This document shows, in pieces, positions 53,480-62,025 of a stretch of 64,000 nt of DNA. The position numbers and the translations under genes were made by a program. Each line of letters starts with the position of its first letter. Position 1 is the first letter of the stretch. The DNA is taken from positions 192,677-256,676 of the forward strand of contig NZ_CAJTSC010000001.1 in assembly GCF_910578895.1 (NCBI RefSeq). Direction: 5' to 3'. Source of the stretch: an uncultured Bacteroides sp. GTDB taxonomy: Bacteria > Bacteroidota > Bacteroidia > Bacteroidales > Bacteroidaceae. The notes beneath the pieces are model-generated. The model saw nothing but the letters and a program-made list of their open reading frames with translations. It made no database searches and had not been told where the DNA came from.

Positions 53480-53749
53480 ATGGCACATAAAAAAGGTGTC
53501 GGTAGTTCTAAGAACGGCCGCGAATCACAGAGTAAGAGATTAGGCGTGAAGATATTTGGTGGCGAAGCTTGCAAGGCAGGCAACATCATCGTTCGTCAAA
53601 GAGGTACTGAATTCCACCCGGGTGAAAACATCGGTATGGGCAAGGACCACACTCTTTTCGCTTTGGTAGACGGAACTGTACAGTTCAAAGTAGGTAAGGC
53701 AGACAGACGTTCTGTGTCTGTTATCCCTGTTGAAAACGCAGAAGCATAA
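53480..53749 (+). CDS. rpmA: 50S ribosomal protein L27
   Basis: 89 aa. MAHKKGVGSSKNGRESQSKR, LGVKIFGGEACKAGNIIVRQ and the FHPGENIGMGKDHTLFAL segment identify bL27, whose N-terminus reaches the peptidyl transferase centre. The start needs no N-terminal cleavage extension, unlike in Firmicutes. Second gene of the rplU operon, ending at the terminator at 53773. Confidence 0.98.
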   Translation: MAHKKGVGSSKNGRESQSKRLGVKIFGGEACKAGNIIVRQRGTEFHPGENIGMGKDHTLFALVDGTVQFKVGKADRRSVSVIPVENAEA

Positions 53750-53772
53750 GTTTCCGTACAAGAAATAAGGAA

Positions 53773-53810
53773 AAAAGGATGCAATCCTCTCGGGTTGCAT
53801 CCTTTTCTTT
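53773..53810 (+). terminator. terminator of rplU-rpmA
   Basis: AAAAGGATGCAA (53773-53784) pairs with TTGCATCCTTTT (53795-53806) and is followed by further T residues. Confidence 0.9.
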
Positions 53811-53844
53811 TTATATACTCCGCAGCAAATATCTTGTAAAACCT

Positions 53845-53875
53845 TTTGCCTGTACTGAAAAAAAACATATTTTTG
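53845..53875 (+). promoter_or_regulatory. promoter of the propeller lipoprotein
   Basis: TTTG (53845-53848), 19-bp gap, TATTTTTG (53868-53875), 46 bp before the ATG. Confidence 0.6.
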
Positions 53876-53921
53876 ACAGCAACAGCATAAAGCATACAAA
53901 CACATACCTAACTCTATCAGC

Positions 53922-55103
53922 ATGAAACACCAATACTACCTCCTTGCACTCCTTTTCCTATTCTGTTCGTGCAGCCGGAACAAAAGCGGGAAAAACGAAA
54001 TACAGATTTCCGGAAACATATCCGCCGACAGCATGCAAACCATAAAGGTAGAAGTGGAGGATTACAACTTCGAGCATTTGGGCAATTATCTCAAAGCGGT
54101 TTCTTACGTCCGCCTGGCTTCCGACCCTTTAGTGGGCGCCGTAGAAGAAATACAAATCAAAAACGACAGGATTTATCTTCGAGACAACCTGAAACGGATT
54201 ATCTGCTACGACATGCAGGGGCGTTTCATCTTCAAGATAGACGCCGTAGGAGCCGGACCGGGAGAATATACAAACATCAACGCCTTTGCCGTAAACGAGA
54301 GAGACAAAGAGCTGGTGATTTACGACAACCTGAGGACTACGCTCCTATACTACAACTCCGACAACGGAAAACACTTCAATACAAAGAAGTTCCCCAAGCC
54401 CACCCCTGCTGCAATGGCCTCGTCGGGCGGAGTCTACTACTACGACAACCCGTATCACAACAACTATCCCAAAGACAGCACGCTCCACCACTCGCTGTTC
54501 CTATCGAAAAACGGAACGGATATGGAGCAAAGCTACTTCCCGCACAACCGGGCAGAAGCCGATTATCATTTCCGCGCCACTCCCCAGCCGTTCAGCTACA
54601 ACGGCTCTTCGCTCTACTATTGCAGGAATTTCGACAACATAGTGTACGAACTAAGCCCCGGCGGGCTAAAAGCTCTTTATGAGATAGAACTTCCCAACCC
54701 GCTGCCGTTCGCAAAGATTGAAGAAAAAATACATCCGATGGAACTCATAAAATCGGCATATTCGCTGGGGATAGAAAACATCTACAAATGCGGGCACCTG
54801 CTCTATTTCGAATTCACCAAAGACGGCTACATACAAATAGCCCTCTATGACTTGTCTGCACGGAAACAGATATATTGCGGAAAAAAGCTGGAGGACAAAG
54901 CCGGAAAAGAGGTGCCGGTGCACAGGCTTATCAACGGAACATACGGCAACCGCTTCTGGGGCTACCTCACGCCCGAGACCATTGACAGAACCATGTCCGC
55001 CGAACCCCACAAGGAGTATCCCGAAGCGTTACGCAACTACAATCCGGACTCGGACAACCCGGTCATCGTATTCTACGAAGTGGTGAAACAGGCTTTTCGG
55101 TAA
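53922..55103 (+). CDS. 6-bladed beta-propeller lipoprotein
   Basis: 393 aa with a lipoprotein signal (LLFLFCSCSRN; Cys17 the likely anchor). The mature part has propeller-like repeats, for example YVRLASDPLVGAVEEIQI, RIICYDMQGRFIFKIDAVG and the GPGEYTNINAFAVNE segment. They match the Bacteroides family annotated as 6-bladed beta-propeller (BF3164-like) lipoproteins. Function is unknown; such proteins are often encoded singly. It has its own promoter between the rpmA terminator and serS. Confidence 0.82.
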   Translation: MKHQYYLLALLFLFCSCSRNKSGKNEIQISGNISADSMQTIKVEVEDYNFEHLGNYLKAVSYVRLASDPLVGAVEEIQIKNDRIYLRDNLKRIICYDMQGRFIFKIDAVGAGPGEYTNINAFAVNERDKELVIYDNLRTTLLYYNSDNGKHFNTKKFPKPTPAAMASSGGVYYYDNPYHNNYPKDSTLHHSLFLSKNGTDMEQSYFPHNRAEADYHFRATPQPFSYNGSSLYYCRNFDNIVYELSPGGLKALYEIELPNPLPFAKIEEKIHPMELIKSAYSLGIENIYKCGHLLYFEFTKDGYIQIALYDLSARKQIYCGKKLEDKAGKEVPVHRLINGTYGNRFWGYLTPETIDRTMSAEPHKEYPEALRNYNPDSDNPVIVFYEVVKQAFR

Positions 55104-55148
55104 AGAGGGCGCAAACAGGCAGGCAACACAAAAAGATACCTGCTTATT

Positions 55149-55178
55149 TTTGTATTACCTGCTTTTGCACTATCTTTG
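55149..55178 (+). promoter_or_regulatory. promoter of serS
   Basis: TTTG (55149-55152), 18-bp gap, TATCTTTG (55171-55178), 37 bp before the serS ATG. Confidence 0.7.
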
Positions 55179-55215
55179 CCTAAAAATCAGAGTATCATAA
55201 AAACAAGTATAAGAT

Positions 55216-56490
55216 ATGCTTACCATTAGACAGATTACAGAAAACACCGACGCCGTGCTGCGCGGGCTGGAAAAAAAGCATTTCAAGAATGCGAAAGAGA
55301 CCATCGGACAGGTGCTCGACTTCAATGACAAAAGAAAAGCCAATCAGACCCTCTTAGATAAGAACCTGGCGGAAGCCAACGCCCTCTCCAAATCCATCGG
55401 ACAGCTGATGAAGGAAGGCAAGAAAGAAGAAGCGGAAACCGCCAAGAACCGCGTGGCGGAACTGAAAGAAGCCAACAAGGAGCTGCAAGCCAATATGGAC
55501 CAAGCCGCCACGGACATGCAGAACCTGCTCTACACCATCCCCAACATCCCTTACGACAGTGTGCCCGAAGGCACATGTGCCGAAGACAACGTGGTGGAGA
55601 AAATGGGCGGCATGGAGACGGAGCTTCCCAAAGACGCACTGCCCCACTGGGAACTTGCCAAGAAGTACGACCTGATAGACTTCGACCTCGGTGTTAAAAT
55701 CACCGGCGCAGGTTTTCCCGTGTACAAGGGCAAAGGGGCGCAACTGCAACGCGCACTTATCAACTTCTTCCTGGACGAAGCCCGCAAGTCCGGCTATACG
55801 GAGATTATGCCGCCCACAGTGGTGAATGCCGCTTCCGGCTACGGCACAGGCCAGCTGCCCGACAAAGAGGGGCAGATGTATCACTGCGAAGTAGACGACC
55901 TGTACCTTATCCCGACAGCCGAAGTGCCCGTGACGAACATCTACCGCGATGTCATCCTCGACGAGAAGCAGCTTCCCATCAAGAACTGCGCCTACACGCA
56001 ATGCTTCCGCCGCGAAGCCGGCTCATACGGCAAGGATGTACGCGGCCTGAACCGCCTGCACGAGTTCTCCAAAGTGGAGTTGGTGCGCATCGACAAGCCG
56101 GAGCACAGCAAAGAGTCTCACCAGGAAATGCTGGACCACGTGGAAGGCTTGTTGCAAAAACTCGAACTGCCCTACCGCATCCTGCGTCTCTGTGGCGGCG
56201 ACATGAGTTTCACCGCTGCCCTCTGCTTCGACTTCGAGGTATATTCCGAAGCACAAAAGCGCTGGCTGGAGGTAAGTTCCGTATCCAATTTCGACACTTA
56301 CCAGGCCAACCGCCTGAAATGCCGCTACCGCACAGCCGAAAAGAAAACGGAACTCTGCCACACGCTGAACGGTTCCGCCCTGGCGTTGCCGCGCATCGTA
56401 GCCGCCCTGCTGGAAAACAACCAGACTCCGGAAGGCATCCGCATACCGAAAGCGCTGGTGCCGTATACGGGATTTGAAATGATTGACTAA
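55216..56490 (+). CDS. serS: seryl-tRNA synthetase
   Basis: 424 aa, class II synthetase. The N-terminal tRNA-binding coiled coil spans about residues 30-105 (KSIGQLMKEGKKEEAETAKN region). The catalytic core has motif 2 (CFRREAGSYGKDVRGLNR) and motif 3 (NGSALALPRIVAALLENNQ). It charges tRNA-Ser with serine and also tRNA-Sec where present. Length is normal for the family. It has its own promoter, and a hairpin follows the gene. Confidence 0.98.
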   Translation: MLTIRQITENTDAVLRGLEKKHFKNAKETIGQVLDFNDKRKANQTLLDKNLAEANALSKSIGQLMKEGKKEEAETAKNRVAELKEANKELQANMDQAATDMQNLLYTIPNIPYDSVPEGTCAEDNVVEKMGGMETELPKDALPHWELAKKYDLIDFDLGVKITGAGFPVYKGKGAQLQRALINFFLDEARKSGYTEIMPPTVVNAASGYGTGQLPDKEGQMYHCEVDDLYLIPTAEVPVTNIYRDVILDEKQLPIKNCAYTQCFRREAGSYGKDVRGLNRLHEFSKVELVRIDKPEHSKESHQEMLDHVEGLLQKLELPYRILRLCGGDMSFTAALCFDFEVYSEAQKRWLEVSSVSNFDTYQANRLKCRYRTAEKKTELCHTLNGSALALPRIVAALLENNQTPEGIRIPKALVPYTGFEMID

Positions 56491-56589
56491 ATGAAAGAGA
56501 TTGATTGACTAAGGCAAGGATGAACAAACGCCTTGTCAAAATCAAAAACAAGCCGAACAGTATCCCCACGGGGAGATAATCAATAATGT

Positions 56590-56653
56590 GTGCATTTCCG
56601 TTTGCAAGCCAACTTACAGGATTGGGCTTACCAATGGAAATGCACATCTTTTT
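56590..56653 (+). terminator. terminator-like hairpin after serS
   Basis: GTGCATTTCC (56590-56599) pairs with GGAAATGCAC (56636-56645). An inner AAGCC/GGCTT stem adds stability, and ATCTTTTTT follows. Confidence 0.7.
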
Positions 56654-56744
56654 TGTCCCAAGGGGCGAATGCCGCAAAACACCGTTTCTCCTATCCATCC
56701 GCTCACCTTTCAGGCACAGGCATACGGCTCTTCCATTAAAAAAA

Positions 56745-56874
56745 AGTTATCGCCCTTCGGGCTGAGGGGTTAAAAGCCGATATCCCTGTTGATGTATGGC
56801 GATACACTATCGGCATACAACTCCCTTTTGCTCCCGATGCCTCCCATAACTCCCCTAAATGAAAAAGCCGTGGC
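56745..56874. repeat. hairpin repeat element, copy 5
   Basis: TATCGCCCTTCGGGCTGAGG, GGTTAAAAGCCGATATCCC, TTGATGTATGGCGATACAC, TATCGGCATACAACTCCC, then AACTCCCCTAAATGAAAAAG. GCCGATA and TATCGGC form the main stem. Confidence 0.75.
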
Positions 56875-56901
56875 ACAGACATATCTTTTTCCGTTACATT
56901 C

Positions 56902-56931
56902 TTTGTTATTAACAAATAACCCGTATCTTTG
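56902..56931 (+). promoter_or_regulatory. promoter of nfnAB
   Basis: TTTG (56902-56905), 18-bp gap, TATCTTTG (56924-56931), 56 bp before the ATG. Confidence 0.7.
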
Positions 56932-56987
56932 CAAAATCTATCATTCTGAAAGGAATTACGTAATTACACAAACAAAATTATAAGATA

Positions 56988-59306
56988 ATGAATAAAATCA
57001 TTAGCAAAGAACATTTTTCGGAAAAGGTCTTCAAGTTAGTTATTGAAGCGCCGTTGATTGCCCAATCACGCAAGGCAGGACACTTTGTAATAGTACGTGT
57101 AGGCGAAAAGGGCGAGCGCATGCCGCTCACCATAGCCGCTGCCGACCCCGCGAAGGGAACTATCACTTTGGTGGTGCAGGAAGTGGGGCTTTCGTCTACC
57201 CGTTTGTGCGAACTGAACGAGGGCGACTACATCACCGATGTGGTGGGTCCGCTGGGACAAGCCACCCACATCGAGAACTTCGGAACCGTTGTTTGTGCCG
57301 GCGGCGGCGTGGGCGTGGCTCCGATGCTGCCTATCGTACAGGCACTGAAGGCTGCCGGCAACCGTGTGATTACGGTATTGGCAGGACGCACCAAAGAGCT
57401 GATTATCCTTGAGAAGGAGATGCGGGAAAGCTCCGACGAGGTCATTATCATGACCGACGACGGCTCGTACGGCAAGAAAGGATTGGTGACGGAAGGCGTG
57501 GAAGAGGTCATCAAGCGAGAGAAGGTGGACAAATGCTTCTGCATCGGTCCTGCCATCATGATGAAATTTGTTTGTTTGCTGACGAAGAAATACGAAATAC
57601 CTACCGATGTGTCCCTGAACACGATTATGGTAGACGGCACAGGCATGTGCGGTGCCTGCCGCATCACAATCGGGGGCAAGACCAAATTTGTATGTGTGGA
57701 CGGACCTGAGTTCGACGGGCATCAAGTGGACTTTGACGAAATGCTGAAGCGCATGGGTGCGTTCAAGAGCATCGAACGCGAGGAAATGCACAAGCTGGAA
57801 GAACCGCAGGCCACCTGCCACGCCACCGGAGAAAACCAGGGCGAGACAGACGAAAAGAGCCGCAACGCCACCTGGCGCCAGGAACTGCGCAAGGCGATGA
57901 AGCCGAAAGAGCGCACCGCCATTCCCCGCGTGGAAATGAACGAGCTGGATGCCGAATACCGCTCGCACAGCCGTAAGGAAGAAGTCAACCAGGGCTTGAC
58001 GGAAGCGCAGGCACTGACCGAAGCGAAGCGCTGCCTGGACTGTGCCAACCCGGGTTGCACGCAAGGTTGTCCCGTAGGCATAGACATTCCCCGCTTCATC
58101 AAGAACATAGAGCGCGGCGAGTTTCTGGAAGCCGCCAAGACGCTGAAAGAGACCAGCGCACTGCCCGCTGTCTGCGGCCGCGTATGTCCGCAGGAGAAAC
58201 AGTGTGAATCGAAATGTATCCACCTGAAGATGAACGAGAAGCCTGTAGCTATCGGCTATCTGGAACGTTTTGCCGCAGACTACGAACGCGAAAGCGGACA
58301 AATCTCCGTGCCGGAAATCAAGCAGAAGAACGGCATCAAGGTGGCTGTTATCGGTTCGGGACCCGCAGGCCTGTCCTTTGCGGGAGATATGGCGAAGTAT
58401 GGCTACGATGTCACCGTGTTCGAGGCACTGCACGAAATAGGCGGCGTGCTGAAATACGGCATCCCTGAGTTTCGCCTGCCCAACAAGGTGGTGGACGTCG
58501 AGATAGAGAACCTTGCCAAAATGGGTGTGGCGTTCGTCAAGGATTGCATCATCGGCAAGACTCTCAGCGTGGAGCAACTGGAAGAAGAGGGCTTCAAAGG
58601 CATCTTCGTTGCTTCCGGTGCCGGATTGCCGAACTTCATGAACATCCCCGGTGAGAACTCCATCAACATCCTATCGTCCAACGAATACCTGACGCGTGTC
58701 AACCTGATGGATGCTGCCAGTGAGGATTCAGACACGCCGGTGCCTTTCGGCAAATGCGTGGCAGTCATCGGCGGCGGCAACACGGCTATGGACTCTGTCC
58801 GTACAGCACGCCGCCTGGGTGCGGAACGTGCCATGATTATTTACCGCCGTTCGGAAGAGGAAATGCCCGCACGTGTGGAGGAAGTGAAGCACGCCAAAGA
58901 AGAAGGTGTAGAGTTCCTGACCCTGCACAACCCGATAGAGTACATTGCCGACGAACAGGGAAAAGTGAAGCAGGTTGTGCTCCAGAAAATGGAACTGGGC
59001 GAACCCGATGCCAGCGGACGCCGCAGCCCCGTGCCCATTCCGGGGGCTACCGAGACGATTGATATAGATTTGGCAATTGTCAGCGTAGGCGTATCGCCCA
59101 ATCCTATCGTACCCAGCTCCATCAAGGGACTCGAACTGGGCCGTAAAGGAACGATTGCCGTAAACGACAGCATGCAGTCGTCCATACCTGCCATTTATGC
59201 AGGCGGCGACATTGTACGAGGCGGCGCTACCGTAATCCTTGCTATGGGCGACGGCAGAAAGGCAGCGGCGGCAATGAACGAGCAACTGGCGGGTTCCGGA
59301 AATTAA
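56988..59306 (+). CDS. NfnAB-type fused ferredoxin-NADP+ oxidoreductase
   Basis: 772 aa, a fusion. Residues about 1-285 are the NfnA/PyrK-like subunit: an FAD/NAD reductase fold (FGTVVCAGGGVGVAPMLP) with a 2Fe-2S cysteine cluster (GTGMCGAC and CVDGPEFDGHQVDF). From about 330 to the end is NfnB, related to the glutamate synthase small subunit. It has two 4Fe-4S cysteine sets (CLDCANPGCTQGCPVG and CGRVCPQEKQCESKC), an FAD site (VAVIGSGPAGLSFAG) and an NADPH site (VAVIGGGNTAMDSVRTARR). Such enzymes move electrons between NADH, NADPH and ferredoxin. In many bacteria the two parts are separate genes. No glutamate synthase large subunit is adjacent, which favours the Nfn role over GOGAT. Confidence 0.87.
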   Translation: MNKIISKEHFSEKVFKLVIEAPLIAQSRKAGHFVIVRVGEKGERMPLTIAAADPAKGTITLVVQEVGLSSTRLCELNEGDYITDVVGPLGQATHIENFGTVVCAGGGVGVAPMLPIVQALKAAGNRVITVLAGRTKELIILEKEMRESSDEVIIMTDDGSYGKKGLVTEGVEEVIKREKVDKCFCIGPAIMMKFVCLLTKKYEIPTDVSLNTIMVDGTGMCGACRITIGGKTKFVCVDGPEFDGHQVDFDEMLKRMGAFKSIEREEMHKLEEPQATCHATGENQGETDEKSRNATWRQELRKAMKPKERTAIPRVEMNELDAEYRSHSRKEEVNQGLTEAQALTEAKRCLDCANPGCTQGCPVGIDIPRFIKNIERGEFLEAAKTLKETSALPAVCGRVCPQEKQCESKCIHLKMNEKPVAIGYLERFAADYERESGQISVPEIKQKNGIKVAVIGSGPAGLSFAGDMAKYGYDVTVFEALHEIGGVLKYGIPEFRLPNKVVDVEIENLAKMGVAFVKDCIIGKTLSVEQLEEEGFKGIFVASGAGLPNFMNIPGENSINILSSNEYLTRVNLMDAASEDSDTPVPFGKCVAVIGGGNTAMDSVRTARRLGAERAMIIYRRSEEEMPARVEEVKHAKEEGVEFLTLHNPIEYIADEQGKVKQVVLQKMELGEPDASGRRSPVPIPGATETIDIDLAIVSVGVSPNPIVPSSIKGLELGRKGTIAVNDSMQSSIPAIYAGGDIVRGGATVILAMGDGRKAAAAMNEQLAGSGN

Positions 59307-59364
59307 AGCCGGCACTTCTGCCTATTAAGCATTGACGATTAATTATCATTGGATATGATATCGA

Positions 59365-59406
59365 ATAAGGTTTAGGGCATTGATAACCGAATGCCCTATT
59401 CCTTAT
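59365..59406 (+). terminator. hairpin after nfnAB
   Basis: ATAAGG, three bases, AGGGCATT, an eight-base loop, AATGCCCT, three bases, CCTTAT: a two-part stem. It lacks a long T run. Confidence 0.5.
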
Positions 59407-59560
59407 CCTACATCCCCCTCTTGAATATCTGTCATTTGGAACGCAGGGAGGAGCATACTTTAATGATGTAATCCAAAAAGGTTTCGGGCAAGACCAATCT
59501 ACTCTCTTTATGTATGTGTATAGAAAAGAGTTTCTTCACTATACACTGAATGAGAGACAA

Positions 59561-59614
59561 ATAGAAACAAAACGTCCCGTTTGCCAAATGGCAAACGGGA
59601 CGTTTTGTTTCTAT
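59561..59614. terminator. 25-bp perfect hairpin, bidirectional terminator
   Basis: ATAGAAACAAAACGTCCCGT and five more bases (59561-59585) pair without mismatch with 59590-59614 around an AAAT loop. It lies 18 bp past the panD stop and so ends both convergent units. Confidence 0.85.
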
Positions 59615-59631
59615 CTCTGGGCTAAAGGACC

Positions 59632-59985
59632 TTACTTCACCACCTTGTTCGTCACCGGATCGGGGAATATCACCGTCGGCTTAAACGTCTTGGCTTCTTC
59701 AAAGTCCAGCAGTGCGTACGACATGATAATAACGATATCGTCCGGTTGAACCCTACGGGCAGCCGCACCATTCAGGCAGATTTTTCCTGAACCGCGTTCG
59801 CCCTTAATGATGTAAGTTTCAAAACGCTCGCCGTTATTATTGTCGGCGATGTACACCTTTTCGCCTGCAATCATGTTAGCGGCATCCATCAGATCCTCGT
59901 CAATTGTGATGCTTCCCATGTAGTTGAGGTTAGCTTCCGTGACGCGGGCACAATGGATTTTCGACTTCAACACTTCAATCATCAT
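59632..59985 (-). CDS. panD: aspartate 1-decarboxylase proenzyme
   Basis: 117 aa. The start at 59985 puts the self-cleavage site Gly24-Ser25 (NYMGSITID) where it is in known PanD proteins; the mature Ser becomes the pyruvoyl cofactor. Other marks are KSKIHCARVTEANL, the IICLNGAAARR-like KICLNGAAARRVQPDD block and IIMSYALL. It makes beta-alanine from aspartate for pantothenate and CoA. It lies 23 bp after panC on the same strand, giving a panC-panD operon. Confidence 0.97.
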   Translation of the reverse strand: MMIEVLKSKIHCARVTEANLNYMGSITIDEDLMDAANMIAGEKVYIADNNNGERFETYIIKGERGSGKICLNGAAARRVQPDDIVIIMSYALLDFEEAKTFKPTVIFPDPVTNKVVK

Positions 59986-60008
59986 AAGATTGGCTTTTTT
60001 TATGTTTA

Positions 60009-60854
60009 TTACTCCTTATACTTGATATTGTCAATCAGGCGGACCTCACCGCAGAATACCGTGATGCAACCCACGGCATACGAAGTCTCTTCCCAACCGG
60101 CAATCTTCTGCAACGTGTTGCCATCCACCAACTCGAAGTACTCCAGGCGCAAACCGGGAGCCGCCGCAATGGCGTCTTCCACAAACCGCTGTGTCTCATC
60201 AACCGTATGCGAAGCCGCAAAGGTACGACTTTCAAATAAAGTCTGCGAAATTTTTAAAGCATTTTTGCGTTCTTCGGCAGACAAACGGGCGTTACGGCTG
60301 CTCAAAGCCAAGCCATCCTCCTCGCGTACGATGGGACAGCCCACAATCTCCAACGGATAATTCATCCGGCGCACCATTTCGCGGATAACGGCAAGTTGCT
60401 GGAAATCCTTTTCACCGAAATATGCGCGGTCGGGCTGCACCGCATCAAACAGTTTGCTCACAATCTGGCATACACCGTTGAAGTGTCCCGGACGGAAAGC
60501 CCCCTCCATTACAGTGTCCAAAGGCGCATAGCTGAAGTGGCGGGTATCCGGTTCGGGATACATCTCCTCCACCGCAGGGGCAAAGACAAACGCCGCCCCA
60601 CATGCCTCCAACAGGCGGCAATCCGCCTCCGGCGTACGGGGATATTTCACTAAATCGTTCTGATCGTTAAACTGGGTAGGATTTACAAAAACACTCACTA
60701 CGGCGACATCGTTCTCTGCCACGCAACGCTTCACCAATGAAGCATGACCGGCATGCAAAGCCCCCATTGTAGGCACCAGCCCGACCTTCTTGCCCTGGGC
60801 TCTCATAGCCGCAAGTCCGGCTTGCAAGTCCTTGATAGTATGTACTATTTCCAT
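60009..60854 (-). CDS. panC: pantothenate synthetase
   Basis: 281 aa. ATP-binding HIGH-like motif GLVPTMGALHAGHASLV (25-41), VSVFVNPTQFND, the FGEKDFQQLAVIREMVRR segment and GLALSSRNARLSAEER identify PanC. It joins pantoate to the beta-alanine made by PanD in the cytoplasm. First gene of the panC-panD unit, divergent from the GT5-like gene at 61177. Confidence 0.98.
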   Translation of the reverse strand: MEIVHTIKDLQAGLAAMRAQGKKVGLVPTMGALHAGHASLVKRCVAENDVAVVSVFVNPTQFNDQNDLVKYPRTPEADCRLLEACGAAFVFAPAVEEMYPEPDTRHFSYAPLDTVMEGAFRPGHFNGVCQIVSKLFDAVQPDRAYFGEKDFQQLAVIREMVRRMNYPLEIVGCPIVREEDGLALSSRNARLSAEERKNALKISQTLFESRTFAASHTVDETQRFVEDAIAAAPGLRLEYFELVDGNTLQKIAGWEETSYAVGCITVFCGEVRLIDNIKYKE

Positions 60855-61176
60855 TTTTATCGGTTATATAATAACTTGGTTGTTCGCAAAAGCGGTGCAA
60901 AATAAGCTATTATTTACCATATAAAGAAGAAATATCGTAAATTAATGCAAAAGTTCTCCCATAAGAAGAGAAGTAAGCGCATCTATTCCTTGTTGATATA
61001 CAAGTAGTTAACAAATCATAAGGAATTATAGGCACCCCCGGTTTGCTTTATTGCCCGTTTTTTTTTATATCTTTGCAAAAAAAAGCGAAGAGAGGATTCA
61101 CCTCGGCAATTCGTACAAGCCCGATTGCATCCGGTCCGTGTGCTCTCTTTGCCAAATAATCGAGAACATTGTTATT
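60855..61176. other. 322-bp divergent gap between panC and the GT5-like gene
   Basis: No gene. It carries a clear plus-strand promoter at 61042-61075 followed by a leader of about 100 nt. No convincing -7 box for panC is seen on the minus strand. Confidence 0.7.
61042..61075 (+). promoter_or_regulatory. promoter of the GT5-like gene
   Basis: TTTG (61042-61045), 22-bp gap, TATCTTTG (61068-61075). The ATG at 61177 is about 95 nt downstream of the expected start of transcription. Confidence 0.65.
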
Positions 61177-62001
61177 ATGACAAAAGCGAACAAGGTTTTA
61201 TTTATAACACAAGAAATTACCCCCTACGTTTCAGAATCCGAAATGTCCCTTGTTGGTAGAAACCTGCCGCAAGCAATCCAAGAAAAAGGCAGAGAAATCA
61301 GGACCTTCATGCCCAAGTGGGGAAACATCAACGAGCGCAGAAACCAGTTGCACGAAGTGATACGTCTCTCCGGCATGAATCTTATTATCGACGATACCGA
61401 CCACCCGCTTATCATCAAAGTGGCTTCCATACAGTCTGCCCGCATGCAGGTCTACTTTATCGACAACGATGATTACTTCCAGAACCGCCTGCAGACAGTG
61501 GACGAAAACGGCGTCGAATATGAGGACAACGATGCACGCGCCATCTTCTATGCCCGCGGTGTGTTGGAAACGGTAAAAAAACTGCGCTGGTGTCCGGATG
61601 TTATCCACTGCCACGGTTGGATGACCGCGCTGGCACCGCTATATATCAAGAAAGCCTATAAAGACGAACCCTCTTTCAGGGATACGAAAGTTGTTTTCTC
61701 ACTCTACGACAGCGACTTTAAAGAACCGTTTCATCCCGATTTTGCCAACAAGCTTCTCTTGAAAGGCATCAACAAGAAAGATGTTGCCAATTTGAAAGAA
61801 CCGGTTGATTATACGGCTCTCTGCAAACTGGCGGTAGACTATTCCGACGGTGTCATCCAGCAGAGCGAACACGTCAACGAGGAGATTTTGGAATATGCCC
61901 GCCAAAACGGCAAGCCTGTCTTGGGCTATCAATCTCCCGACACGTTCGCAGATGCTTGCAACGACTTCTACGACCTGGTTTGGGGAGCAGGAAAAGAATA
62001 A
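61177..62001 (+). CDS. GT5 glycogen synthase-like half protein
   Basis: 274 aa from ATG 61177, which follows the promoter and starts MTKANKVLFITQEITPY; an in-frame ATG at 61051 lies upstream of the promoter box and is rejected. The sequence matches only the N-terminal Rossmann domain of glycogen/starch synthase (DVIHCHGWMTAL, KVVFSLYDSDF). The C-terminal nucleotide-sugar domain is absent, since full enzymes are about 480-550 aa. The KTGGL motif near the N-terminus is replaced by SEMSLVGR. Catalysis is therefore doubtful. It is followed 24 bp later by a DUF4270 lipoprotein, probably in one operon. Similar short forms are annotated as glycogen synthase in Bacteroides. Confidence 0.8.
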   Translation: MTKANKVLFITQEITPYVSESEMSLVGRNLPQAIQEKGREIRTFMPKWGNINERRNQLHEVIRLSGMNLIIDDTDHPLIIKVASIQSARMQVYFIDNDDYFQNRLQTVDENGVEYEDNDARAIFYARGVLETVKKLRWCPDVIHCHGWMTALAPLYIKKAYKDEPSFRDTKVVFSLYDSDFKEPFHPDFANKLLLKGINKKDVANLKEPVDYTALCKLAVDYSDGVIQQSEHVNEEILEYARQNGKPVLGYQSPDTFADACNDFYDLVWGAGKE

Positions 62002-62025
62002 AACTGATTTCAAGACGACACAATT

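Larger units (their letters stand above)
56491..56987. other. 497-bp gap between serS and nfnAB
   Basis: No gene. It contains the serS terminator-like hairpin, hairpin repeat copy 5 and the promoter of the next gene. Confidence 0.8.
59307..59631. other. 325-bp convergent gap
   Basis: No gene. Contains two strong hairpins that serve as terminators for nfnAB (plus) and panD (minus). Confidence 0.8.

Noticed and set aside
57066..58577. 503-codon frame on the minus strand inside nfnAB
   Set aside because: Shadow of a GC-biased coding sequence; Ala/His/Leu-rich with no motif.
61051..61176. N-terminal extension of the GT5-like gene
   Set aside because: The upstream ATG precedes the promoter -7 box at 61068-61075, so it would not be in the transcript.
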